In this document: positions 47,374-58,197 of the stretch, piece after piece | Numbering within the stretch: the first letter of the stretch is position 1 | Layout of the letters: each line of letters opens with the position of its first letter | DNA from: Cricetomys ansorgei | Lineage: Eukaryota; Chordata; Mammalia; Rodentia; Nesomyidae | Assembly: GCA_026225945.1 (NCBI GenBank) | Contig: JAMJFZ010000199.1 | Coordinates: 65,640,001-65,704,000, forward strand | DNA: 64,000 nt | Direction of reading: 5' to 3' | Notes under the pieces: model-generated | Database searches by the model: none | What the model was told of the DNA's origin: nothing | Seen by the model: the letters and a program-made list of their open reading frames with translations, nothing else | Program-made: the position numbers and the translations under genes

Positions 47374-49163
47374 TACAATCTAATCTGTGGACCTAAGCCT
47401 AGAATGTTTCAGCCTCTGAGACTTACTGTTGACTGACTCATTCTGACTAGCTCCTCCTGAATTCAGATCTGTACTGATCTCAACTAACCTTTCTGGTTGA
47501 CTGATTCAACTCACTCACTATTCTGGCTCAAACTCTTCTCCAAGCTTCTGGTTCAAACTGACCTTCTCAACTAGCTGGCTGTTTCTCACTGAGCTTTTCT
47601 GACTCTGGTTGTCTCCAGCTGCTTCTCTGATTGAACTGCTCTGCTAGGCTTCAAACTGACTCTTATTGTTAGTGGAGTTTTTCTTCCAAACTCACCCTGT
47701 CTGACAGTGACTCCTTCTGCTCAACTGCCTCTGTTTTTTAGCTGACTGATTCTTTAACTGACTGCTTATATGTTTTATCATATCAGAATGATTTTCTGAC
47801 TGCCTGACTCTCTTAGCTGAGAGCCTGATTTTTTTATTGTAAGAGTTGGGCATGTCCTCACTCTGACTCACTCTGCTAACTCTTCCTCCATTGTCACTTT
47901 GTCTGCTCTTGTCACCAGCATGCTTTAACTCAATCTCCTTCCATTCCCTCAATATCCACTGCTTCTCTTTTAACTCTGACTGACTGTGAACTTTGAGCTG
48001 AGAACCATGAACTGGTAGCTGTGAACTGAGACCCTACTTCTGAACTGACCACTTCCTTTTACATCCCTAGAGCTGGGTGTGGGAGTCGAGTCCAGCTCTA
48101 GTCCACACGGGGTTCCTTGGTCTCCATGAAGGAGGATAAACAACGAAGTTATGACAAGTGAATGCAGTACTTCACTCTTCTATGGGAACTTTAGTTGGCA
48201 CGCTTACGTGCTTTAGTTGGCATGCTTACGTGCTTTAGTGAGACACATAGAATACACTTTATGATGATTATGACACTCAAGAGTGTTTTAAAAATAAAGG
48301 AATTAGAAGTTGAAAAAGTTAAGAGAGAAAAATTAACAATGTGCACATTGGGGAAAAATTACAAGACTCCCCTCAAGACAGAAAACTGTCCTGACTGAGA
48401 TAGCAAAACTATTCACTTCTTATCTAACAGAATGCAGGTGTTCAGGCATACATCTATGCAAGAATGTTCATCCCTTCTTAGCTGTAGGCTTCTAATCTTC
48501 AAGGTTAATTTTAGTGGGTAGTCTTAACACAATAGTCTATTAATGAATAGCTGAATTTTAGGTCTGTATACTTGCTACAATAAAGGGGGGCAGGCATTCA
48601 GGAGTAAATTATCTATTTGCTTTTTCAAGCTTGCTGACATACTGTCTAGACTTCGTTTCTGTTCTTGACTATGGCTTTGTCTCTATGGGAAGGTCAGTTT
48701 TACCAAGAATAATTTTATATATCTACAGAAAGCATGAATAGTATTCACACATGCCAAAAAGTTGAAGGCCAATAAGACTGTTACAATTACTTAGAGTTGA
48801 GATGGCAGTATTCCTCTCCCAGCCAGTCCAGAAATTGATTTGAGTTTTTACTAATAGACCAAAATAGACAATATTATTGATGAGAGGCTTTTGTTACCAT
48901 ACAGTAAAGATGGGAAAGGGGCAAAGAAGTTGGTGGGCATTAGACTTCTAGCTAAGGGAAAAACCAGGATCCTTGTCAAGCTAGTTACATCCACAGCCTG
49001 GGTATCATAGGCCCCCAACAGCTGGGATTAAAGGTATGTTCCACCACTGGCTTCTGAACTGGGATTAAAGGTATATGCTATATTGGAACTAAAGGTATAT
49101 ATTAACATCTTTTCTACTCTAAAGCAGCCATAATGCCAGATTAAAGGATTAAATGTTCCTCTA
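47374..49163 (+). repeat. CTGACT-rich interspersed repeat (copy 1), itself interrupted
   Basis: Starts TACAATCTAATCTGTGG and ends AAATGTTCCTCTA. It is rich in CTGACT, CTGACTG and CACTCA words spaced 15-40 bp apart. Its two halves (47374-48077 and 49021-49163) are separated by the solo LTR. Copy 2 at 51661-52637 has the same ends and order, which defines the unit. Non-coding; frames through it are chance. Confidence 0.7.
48078..49020 (+). mobile_element. Solo LTR, 943 bp, class II-type (6-bp target duplication)
   Basis: Begins TGTGGGAGTCGAG and ends GGCCCCCAACA, giving TGT...ACA ends. It is flanked by GCTGGG at 48072-48077 and 49021-49026. Removing it restores the order seen in copy 2 of the host repeat (ACATC-nn-AGAGNTGGGA-TTAAAG type), so it is a genuine insertion. 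A 6-bp duplication fits ERVK/class II integration. A direct repeat of CTTTAGTTGGCACGCTTACG (second unit with one change) lies near 48190-48236, and an AATAAA at 48579-48584. Orientation is assumed from the AATAAA. Confidence 0.8.
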
Positions 49164-49600
49164 AAAGCTTTCTCCTTCCATGTATATGCTTCCAGCTGAA
49201 GGCACTGGCCAGATTATAAGTTTATAATAAGTTTATAATAGGATTATAAGCCAGATTATAACTTCCCACCTCAAAATATCTGGATTAGAAATGAATCTTC
49301 CCACTTCTAAGTAAGCAAAAATCCCTCACAGGAGTACCACTTAAATTTGGGAGTTTTAGTTAATTCCAGATGTAGTCATGTTGACAACCAAGAATAAACA
49401 TCACAGATGCTATGATTGTTGCTTGAAATTTTCTTTGATATAGTTCATGAAAACAGAGTTGAGTTTTGAATATTAATATTGCATCCTGTGTCTTACAGTA
49501 CTTATTTGTGGGTCTGATAGGTTTTCAGTGTGCAAAGTTGTTTCATCAGCAAAGGAGATAAAGTTTAAGTCCTCCTTCCCATTGTGGATTGCTAGAGAGT

Positions 49601-49770
49601 TTGTTTTTGTTTTTGTTTTTGTTTGGTTTTAAGAGACAGGGGTTCTCTGTTGTCACTCTGGTTGTCCTCAAACTCACTCTGTAGACCAGCTGGCCTTGAA
49701 CTCACAGAGATCCTCCTGCCTCTGCCTCCCAAGTGCTGGGATTAAAGGCTTGTCCCACCACCGCCTGGCC
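49601..49770 (-). repeat. B1 SINE, antisense
   Basis: A reversed B1: (GTTTTT)n tail, GAGACAGGGGTTCTCTG, CAAACTCACTCTGTAGACC, GAACTCACAGAGATCCTCC, GTGCTGGGATTAAAGGC, ACCACCGCCTGGCC. Nearly full length. No flanking duplication found by eye. Confidence 0.95.
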
Positions 49771-51660
49771 TGAGGTGTTTTTTTAAATTATTATTATTTT
49801 TGCCTAGTGAGTTGCTATAGATATGATTCTGGTTTTATATTGACTAAAAATGATAAGAGTGCATAATTCTTTTGTTCCTGATCTTGTAAGAAAACTACAT
49901 TTTCACCACATACATACACACACACACGCACATACACACACCCCTTATATACACATATTAAATATATGTATTTATATCCTATACATATATGTGTATGTAT
50001 ATGTTTTACATACATAAGTAGAAATAAATATGTATGTATACAGTCATATATATTTAATTTCTAAGATACATGTATGCATGTATATGAATGTTCATCTGTA
50101 TATTTATACATTCTAATATAGGATTTCTATTTAATTGGTAAGGCATTCAAAATAAAACAAACCTAAAAGAACCTGTCAATCTAAAATCAGTAATTTTGAG
50201 CAATAGGATGGGTATTCCAAATTTTAAAGTATATTTTCAAAATATGAAGAAAACAAAGAAATGTGTATTTGGACTTCTATGCATGTCTACCTTGTCCTTA
50301 TGGTCCTTTGTGTGGCTGTAGTCTGGTGAAACTGTCATCACACACTGACTATGTCATGGGGCTCATTGCCCTTTGGCTCATTGCCCTAGAGTATTCTCTA
50401 TTCTTTTACATTTCATCCCTTTTTCTATAACTGCTTCTTTACAGCTTTTGTCTCCATGAGCATGTTGTCATCATACCAATATATGTGAGCTTCTCTGAAG
50501 TCATTATTCTGATCCATAGATAAACTATAACAAAGACACTCCTGCATCTTCATGGTTATATCTCTAAGGCTACTGTCTGACACAAGTAGAGTTTTCTTTT
50601 TACCACTTCATTGAAACAACTGTGTGTATCTATCTATACATCTGAAAATGAACTAAGAAACCACAGACTAAGCAAGTTTCACTTAGTTAAATCTTTAATA
50701 GTTCTCATAGTTTATTTATTATTATTTCTTTCTGAATTCTGATCATACTTAATTTTAGATAACCTTTTAGTTTAATTATTAAAATAATCAATTTTATGAA
50801 AATTTAATAAGCCCAATCACTCCAATAAACTTGATCAGTGATTGATTAAAATGCAAACATATTTCAACTTCGAATGGTTAAATTTTAGTTAAAATGATTT
50901 AGTCGAATTTCCAGGAAATTTGTTTGGGGAGGTGCTTGTACAGCTTCACTACAGGGTTAATTTTCAAGTCCTGGTGTTTTTCAGCACTGATAAGTCCACA
51001 GTCTGATGAGATTAACTAGATGGTTTTGAAATCTTTAGAAAGGGGATTCTCTGAGACCTGGCAGCTGTCTCAGAAATGATGAATGTTTAGGGGATCTTCA
51101 GATATTGGTTTTCGGTCTACCTACTCTTCTCTTTAAAAAAAAGAAATAAAGCAAAAATAAGCAGACACAAAAAGAAAGCACTACCCAAATAGTTTAGCAA
51201 CTTCAAGCATAGTGTTTGTACATTAATTCTCTGAGAGTTTATATCTAGGAGATGAACAAAGAGGAAACCCAGCTAGCCATGGATTTTGAATTTTACTCTT
51301 ATTCTGAGAAAATTTCACATGATAGGAGCTGATAATAGAAAGAATAACTGCACATTTGAAATAATTACCTTTTGTAGGAAACAGAACTCAGTTTGATTCA
51401 TCAGCATTCCCAGAGTATAGCCATGTCCTAGGCCAACTTTCTTTAGAATTTAGTAAAAGTGTTATTAGATTCTATGTACATGAATGCTCTTCCCTGGGAT
51501 GTTGTAGTGGAATGTCCAGTTGATTTCCTTGGTGATTAGAGAACAGCATAATCACAGACAGCTAAAGAAAGTAAAGCTTAGATGTATATGTAGGGCAAAA
51601 GGCAGTGTGTTCTTTGTTAATTCAATCCCGAGTCCTAGTCCTGGAGCATTTCAACCTCCA
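49771..51660. other. Non-coding stretch with (CA)n and (TATG)n tracts
   Basis: A (CACA)n and TATATG-rich zone lies at about 49905-50080. Otherwise AT-rich and unrecognised. Confidence 0.5.
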
Positions 51661-52637
51661 TACAATCTAGTCTCTGAACCTAAACCTAGAATGTTTCAGC
51701 CTCTAAGACTTACTGCTGACTGAATCTCTCTGACTAGCTCCTTCTGAAATAAGATCTGTACTGAATTCAACTGACTCTTTTGGTTGAGTGATTCAATTCA
51801 CTCACTGCTCTGGCTCAAACTCTTCTCCAATCTGCTGGTTCAAACTGACCTTCTTAGTTGGCTGACTGATTCTCACTGAACTCTTCTGATTCTGGTTGAC
51901 TCTGGCCGACTCTAGCATCTTCTTTGATTAAATTGCTCTGCTAGGCTTCAATCTGACTCACACTGTTAGCTGACTCTTTCACCCAAACTCACTCATTTAG
52001 TCTGACAGTGACTCATTCTGCTTAACTGCCTGGTATTTTTATTTGATTGATTCTCTAACTGACTGCCTCTATATTTTATCTGAATGATTCTCTAACTGAC
52101 TGCCAGACTCTTTGAGATGAGAGCTTGAGTTTATTTTGTGAGAATTGGGCATGGTGTCACTATGATGATTCACTCTGCTAACTCTTCCATCGATTTGTCA
52201 CTTTGCCTGCTCTTCACTATGATTTATCTCAGATGTTACTCTGTCAAGTCTTCACTATGATTCACTCTCAGGCTTGAGATTAAAGGCATGTATTTACTCT
52301 GTATTTCACCCTGCTTCCACTTCTCAGTTGACTAGCATGCTCTGACTCATCTCCTTCCATTCTCTCAATCTCTCCTGCTTCTCTTCTAACTCTGAACTGA
52401 TTGTAAACTATGAACTGAGATCCATGAGCTGTGAACCATGAACTAAGAACCATGACATCTGAACTGACTGTTTCCTTTTACATCTCAAGAGATGGGACTA
52501 AAAATGTGGTACCATTGCCTTCTGAGTTGGGTGGCTTAAATGTGTGTATTGCATTCCAGCCAGATTACCCAGGCCTTCAATGTTATCCTTTCGTAGAGCA
52601 GCCATGTTGCTGTATTAAAAGATTAAATATTCCTCTA
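51661..52637 (+). repeat. CTGACT-rich interspersed repeat (copy 2), uninterrupted
   Basis: Starts TACAATCTAGTCTCTGAACC, ends AAATATTCCTCTA, and follows copy 1 throughout (for example AGAATGTTTCAGCCTCT, CTCTGGCTCAAACTCTTCTC, GCTCTGCTAGGCTTCAA). It lacks the LTR found in copy 1 and has an extra stretch of roughly 120 bp near 52205-52330. Its flanks differ from those of copy 1, so a separate insertion is more likely than a segmental duplication. Confidence 0.75.
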
Positions 52638-55600
52638 CATATTCCTCCTTTCTGTTTAAGATATAAATTGTGCTGAAAATAGCTCTAACAGTTTAACTTT
52701 TACAATGGGAACAATTATCAATCCCATAAACTTAACAGTCTGATTGTCCTTTTGAAGATCCACTTTAGCTGTCCAAGAGATGATATTCAATAACTGTAGC
52801 AAATGTCAGTTCTGATCCTCCAATGCATTCTCTTCAATATTCCTTCAGCAAATGTCTGTTTTAGCAGCAAAGTTTTATATTCTGAGGAACTATCTCCCCT
52901 CTTTCTTCAGCCTGTCTCTTGAGTTGTCTTTCTGCATGTCTTCCTTCAGTCATGCTTGCATGTTAACAGTTGGTACATAGGAAGCTTCTCTTACTCAGAT
53001 TGAATCTTTATCCGTTTAGATGGTACCCACAGCTTTTCATCTCCTGTGGATATAAGCAAAATATCTTCCCCAATGTAACACATTCCCTGACTTCCATTCT
53101 GATGTTAACTGAACTGAAGCTCAAGAAGCAGAGAAGAAATAATAACTTGATACAAGGAAGGTGTGGTATAATTGCAACAATTACTTTTCCTGTGTAATGA
53201 ATGAGAAACATGAACTTGAGATTATTAACTGAAGTCTGACAATGAGTCTTTCTGCATAATGGAAACCCACTTCTTTCTGACTCTGAAACCTAGGTATGCA
53301 TTATTGAAACCATGCTCTCCCTTTGTAGACTCAGAAAGAAGAGAGCGTGAGACAGGTACTATGTATAACAAACTGGATGAAACTGAAGGTTTTAAACCTC
53401 AAGGGATTAGGTAGAGCTGTTGGAGGCAATGTCACTGTTAATAAACAACATAGCCAAAATTCAGAATCTGAGATTTGGGCCCATGCAAATTTGATCTCCT
53501 GCATTCTTTGTCTATGTTGCTATTTAAGGAGCATCAGATATATTTTTAATATTCCATGAGTCTTGGTTGCAAAATAAATACATGGAAATGATCTATTTTT
53601 TAAGGAACTTTTATAAAAACTTTGTAGATGATGATTACCAATGGGCAATGCCAAGTGCATTGAGGGTTCTTCATATATTAATTTCCTTATCTGTCCAGCA
53701 AACTGATGTGATCTGAACTTAAGTGCACTTCATACTACATGCCTACACCCTTCTCAGAACCATATATAGCACTCAGAAACCATGTAGTCCCATATTTTAC
53801 AGATGGAGTTGACAGAAATCTCATCTTGTTGCAGATCTTGAAAAGTTGGGGAGCAGAAAAGGGTGAATTTAAGGTAACCAAACAGTTTTTATGAATTAGC
53901 TTTTAATTTTAAATCATCACTCCTCACCAATTCATTAACCAAACAACTGATGAATCTCATTCTATTAGGCTCATTCTAAACTTATATCTTACTGAAAATA
54001 TAGGCAGGGCAGCTTTTACTATTAGTTCTGCATATCTCAGTTTGTGTTCTAGCTTAAACAATCATTTCTCTGACATCATTTTCCTGGTTCATGTCTATTG
54101 CTGTGGCAATAGTGAATCTGAGCTGTTAAACATTTGAAAATGCCTTTCAAAAAGTTAGGAAAATTGCGTAAGAGATGGGCAGCAGCTCTCAAGTGCCTTT
54201 ATAATCACATTATCCAGAGTATGCCATCTCAACTTCTAGTAAATGGATTTCTTCTCTGTGGGTATCCTCTACATTTGTTGGCCTGGGTCTGAAAAATCCT
54301 TAAGGTTAAAAAGTTGGTATACTATTGATATGTTTTAGATACAACAGATCACTGAGAGGATCATGTTTTTTTCTTATTTCAAATGCAAACCTCAACATAT
54401 TTCTTGCTTCTTTCACAACTAACACTACATAAGGTGTGCAACAATGTCTTGTACAGCTGAACATGAGGTAGTCCTAGAGGGAATGGACTGTTTCTGGCAC
54501 TTTAAATGTTCCCTCTGTATCATTTGCATAGTTGCTGGCATCTGATTAGCAATGGCATTCTTGTATATTTTTTGGGAATTAGATGAGGCTATACCCAGTT
54601 AAGCCAATGATTACATAAATAAATAGATGCTGATGTTTTAATGAGACTTTCAATAATACTGAAGCATTATTGAAAAAAGTAAGAATCCTTCATGGCAATT
54701 TCCTCAACCTGAAGAGCCAAAACAACTAATTTGTAGAAATCTGAGTATACCTGGAAATATATTTCCATATGTGTCTGTACATAATTTCATAAAACAACTG
54801 GAATGGTGATGAAACTTCGTGAGCCTTCCCAGAGCATTTAGTAAGTGTAAATACAGAGGACAGCATTGTTGATGAGGTTTGGGTTATAAAAGTTGAAGTA
54901 ATGCTACATAAAAATGGCCTTTAGAAGCTTTGTCATCAATGACCTTGAAAAATTCATGGCAACTGTTTACTCGTTAAACAATTAAGTGCCAATTTTATTC
55001 TATTCAGATGGCTATCAGTGTTTCATAACTCTATATCAAAAGTACTGGTTCTATCTGAACTTAATGCCCCACGGTGTTTCATTCTGGGTCTCACTTAGCC
55101 AGGTTACTGTGTCTTCTTTGCTAAGTCTACTATGAACATCAATGTTGCTCCTGAGCTGATCGTAATGCACTCCAGTTAGCTGGGTGATTGACATGTTGTA
55201 TAATAAAATGTTGGAAATACAGTATGGGAATAGGGAAAGCCAATTGTAAAAAAATGTTCTGAAAATAACCATTCAAATGTATGCAAGTTGCCTAATTAAT
55301 TGACCTCATTTTTGTTTGCAGATATCCTCTGCCTTCCCCTTTCTGGGTTTGGTACTTTTTATTGTGCTCCAAAACAATATTCCAGTCTAATTAAATCTCT
55401 CAAGCTATAGGTTAATATTCACTTCATATGTAAACACATTTATAAACATTAATCAAATCTAAATTACTCATTTTATAAATACTGTTTTATTCATTTTTAG
55501 TTAATGGATGTGTTCTCTACATTTATGCAGCATTGGTCTATGAAGTTTATGTTTTGGGAGAGGATAGTTATTTAAATGGCAACCTGGTATTTACTTTCAA

Positions 55601-56471
55601 GTCAATTGCCATGTGCCCTGTTCCCAGTTGTTTGTTTTCATAAAGAGTTAGTTCAAAGCCTTCATTTGGTGTGTTGGTGGGGCATATAAAATATAATGAT
55701 CATGATCGGAGAACTATTTCATCCTAGAGCACTTGTGTTTAAAGAGATATCAGAAGGAAGACAAGCTGCCTCTTTGGGCTGAATGCACAAGAATAGAATA
55801 CCATGAAGTCAATAGAATCTCAAATTTTATCCTCAGCTAGGTGTGCATGTATTTATGTATTAAATGACTAATGCATATGTTTTCATATTATTAGACATCT
55901 GCCTTGCCATCCTTTCAAATCAATCCTTTCAAATTCAATCACTATCTGCTAAATATCCACTTATTTCAAAATTTGAAAATGTTTTTTTCCACAGCAATGT
56001 CCTACAAACATCTTTGAAAGACTCCCAGAGAAATTTTTTGTGCATCAAATTTAATAACCTTTGTCATACATGTGCTATTCATACTTTAAAACACCAAAAC
56101 AGAAACAGGGTACTTGGTATGCAACAGTGAATGAGACAGATATTTCCTTTCTTAAAATATTGTGTTCACAGTGAGTGCCTATCAGGAGACATAGGTAGGA
56201 CTTAAACTCAAAATCCCAAAACAAATCAAAGGACAGAAAATGCCCCCTTAAAAATGTCATTTCAAGTTGAGCATGAAGAATGATTGAGATCTTGCTGGAC
56301 AGAATATAATCAATCAGGTTACATAGTATTGTGTTTGGAGAAAGCTTCACTAAGGGACTCTGGTGTACATGAGGATGGCAGCCTTACATGGAGACTACTA
56401 GGAATAGCCATGATATAAACTAATGGAATCCTGTTCTTCTCTCAGTTTTCTCCAGGGGAATTAAGTCATGT

Positions 56472-56472
<1 letters not shown>
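52638..56472. other. Non-coding stretch, little recognised
   Basis: About 3.8 kb of AT-rich sequence without supported genes. A MIR-like block (CCCATATTTTACAGATGGAG near 53790) is visible but short. Confidence 0.4.
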
Positions 56473-56518
<46 letters not shown>

Positions 56519-56565
56519 TGTGTATGTGGTGTGAGTACGTGTGTATGTGTGTGTGTGTGTATTAG
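56473..56565. repeat. (TG)n microsatellite
   Basis: A pure TG run of about 43 bp followed by interrupted GTATGTGGTGTGAGTACG and GTGTGTGTGTGT. Confidence 0.95.
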
Positions 56566-57629
56566 GTTATAGGACAAGGGAATCTGAGAAGAATCTATCT
56601 CCCATCATGGGTAAGCTGGTGAACCAGAAGTCAGTGGCATGATTCAGTGTAATTCTGAAGATTTGAAAACTGGAAGCCAGTTCCAGTCTAGGGGCAGGAA
56701 AGGCATGAAGTGTAGTCATGGGGTCAGGACAAAGGAGCGAGTTCCTCCTCCTTTCTGCAGTGTTTTTCTGATCAGGTTCTCAGAAGATATGTAAAACTGA
56801 AAATATGTGTGAAATATCTTTCAGGATCCCCAGCAACGGATAAGAGTTGTGAAATAAAATGTAAAAAATAAAAATAAAAATCTTAGTCTAATTATTCCTT
56901 TGTGCATTGAAATTATTCGTAATCTGTCATTTCTGATTACATCAATAAGAGCTTCTTGTGCCATAACATCAGACATGATGGGGTTGTTGTTGGGTGGGAG
57001 GGTCATGAAGTAAATTACATTATTTTGTGCTTTGTACTGAGCTTAGAACATCAAAGAACCAGCACAATTTATCATTGAAACAAAATCTTCTAAATGTGGG
57101 CTTGGCCATGATTTCATCTCTAGATGATTTATGGACTTATACAAAATGTGATCTCCTGCAGTGCTTCTCAGAGTCACAGATTATTGCTTGTCCTACATTT
57201 GTATTTGTAAATAACTCAAAAGTTTCAGATTTCCCCTTTTCAGACCGTCTTATTCCTCTATTTTCTTTTAACTCTGTATCCTGTATCATCTCGCCATCTC
57301 CTTCCTCAGTGAAAGGATTCTTCTTGAATCCTTCCTTCAAGTCACTGGGACCCAAATGTATTGTCTAGGTAGCATTCATGTAAGGTGTAAGGAATTTACT
57401 GGAAGATTGTGTCTCCTAGAACTATCAGAAGCCACACCTATACAATCTTGCCCGCATGACTGTCTAAACAACAAGGACAAAAGTAATAGATATGTTAACA
57501 TAGATGGGAGAACACTCATGATTCCTTAACCTTACACAAAGAACTACAGGCAACTAAGGAATTCTGAGAGCAGGAGAAGTAGTATTTCCAAGGGACTAGA
57601 AACTCAATTGGTTATTCGGTGCCAAATAG
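56566..57629. other. Non-coding flank of the provirus
   Basis: No gene recognised. The overlapping frames at 57027-57368 (both strands) show no domain. The last six bases, AAATAG at 57624-57629, should be the 6-bp target duplication if the LTR start is placed correctly; the partner copy lies beyond the window. Confidence 0.4.
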
Positions 57630-57943
57630 TGTAGGACGCCATTCCAAGATGGCGCCGGCTTCCAGACGGCTTAGTAGTAAACAAAAGCTTTGCACATGCG
57701 CTACAGTTGAGAACAGCTTGGCTCTTAGTGACACACCCATAACTGGCCCGCAAAACGGTTATGCAAATGAGGTGCTGCAGAGGTAGCCTATCAGCATGAA
57801 CCACGATTCCCACAGTGTATATAAGCGGCTTGCTCCTGGGGATCGGGGCCATTCTCTCCTGTATTCCATTTCCTGATTAAACTGCCTTGAGAAGGAACCA
57901 GTCGTGTCGTGTTTTCCTTGCTGGTCGAGGTCGGCGCGGCACA
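57630..57943 (+). repeat. 5' LTR (U3-R-U5), 314 bp
   Basis: Starts TGTAGGACGCC and ends GCGGCACA (TG...CA). U3 carries AAGATGGCGCC (57646-57656, a YY1-type site) and an exact octamer ATGCAAAT (57761-57768). A TATATAA box lies at 57818-57824 and ATTAAA, as poly(A) signal, at 57876-57881, followed by a GT-rich stretch near 57900-57915. This puts R at roughly 57848-57897 and U5 at 57898-57943. The start is chosen by the TGT rule and spacing. It cannot be compared with the 3' LTR here. Confidence 0.85.
57761..57824 (+). promoter_or_regulatory. Proviral core promoter: octamer and TATA box
   Basis: An exact octamer ATGCAAAT is followed 49 bp later by TATATAA, with GCAGAGGTAGCCTATCAGC between them. 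Octamers in LTRs bind POU factors (Oct-1, or Oct-4 in germline and embryo). That this one is used is an inference. Confidence 0.6.
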
Positions 57944-57945
57944 GT

Positions 57946-57963
57946 TGGTGGCCCGTACGGGGA
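57946..57963 (+). other. Primer-binding site complementary to tRNA-Ile(AAU)
   Basis: TGGTGGCCCGTACGGGGA lies two bases after the LTR end. It is the exact 18-base complement of the 3' end of mammalian tRNA-Ile(AAU) including CCA. The next bases do not extend the match. Class II elements usually carry Lys or Phe primer sites, so the choice is unusual. The tRNA sequence is from memory and is well conserved. Confidence 0.85.
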
Positions 57964-58197
57964 CATTGAAGTCCCGGGGTTCCAGAACTCTTGGTGGACA
58001 GGGCGACCGGTCAGTAAGTGCCTAGGTAAGTAGGACTACATTCAAGTTCTCGGTAGACTACATTCAAGTTCTCGGTAGGAGACTACATTCAATTCAAGTT
58101 CAAGAACCACGGAAAAGCGGTGATAGTGTATCTGTGTGTCTGTTGTGGATATACAGAACTAGAAAGTAAAACCGTGGGTGCCTCACCTTCCTGTCCA
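57964..58197 (+). other. 5' leader with splice donor and 22-bp tandem repeats
   Basis: A consensus splice donor AG|GTAAGT sits at 58024-58031 (exon end at 58025), the likely donor for env-type messages. Immediately after it a 22-bp unit beginning GACTACATTCAAG occurs at 58034-58055 and 58056-58077, with a third variant copy at 58081-58101. The packaging signal should lie in this region but I cannot define it. Confidence 0.7.

Larger units (their letters stand above)
47024..49405 (+). repeat. Rodent interspersed repeat (outer element), split by a nested repeat
   Basis: The 5' piece is 47024-47373 (TTAGTCAGGGTTCCCTAAAT, microsatellite, GGTCCAGCTAATCCAATAATG). The 3' piece is 49164-49405 (CTCCTTCCATGTATATGC, CCCACCTCAAAATATCTGG, AAAATCCCTCACAGGAG, CCAGATGTAGTCATGTTGAC, AAGAATAAACATCACA). 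It is a recognisable rodent repeat whose formal name I cannot give with confidence. Confidence 0.65.

Noticed and set aside
58120..58197. 26-codon N-terminal extension of gag starting at GTG 58120
   Set aside because: It begins with GTG, not ATG, in a eukaryotic/retroviral context. The first ATG in frame is 58198 and the matrix similarity begins there.
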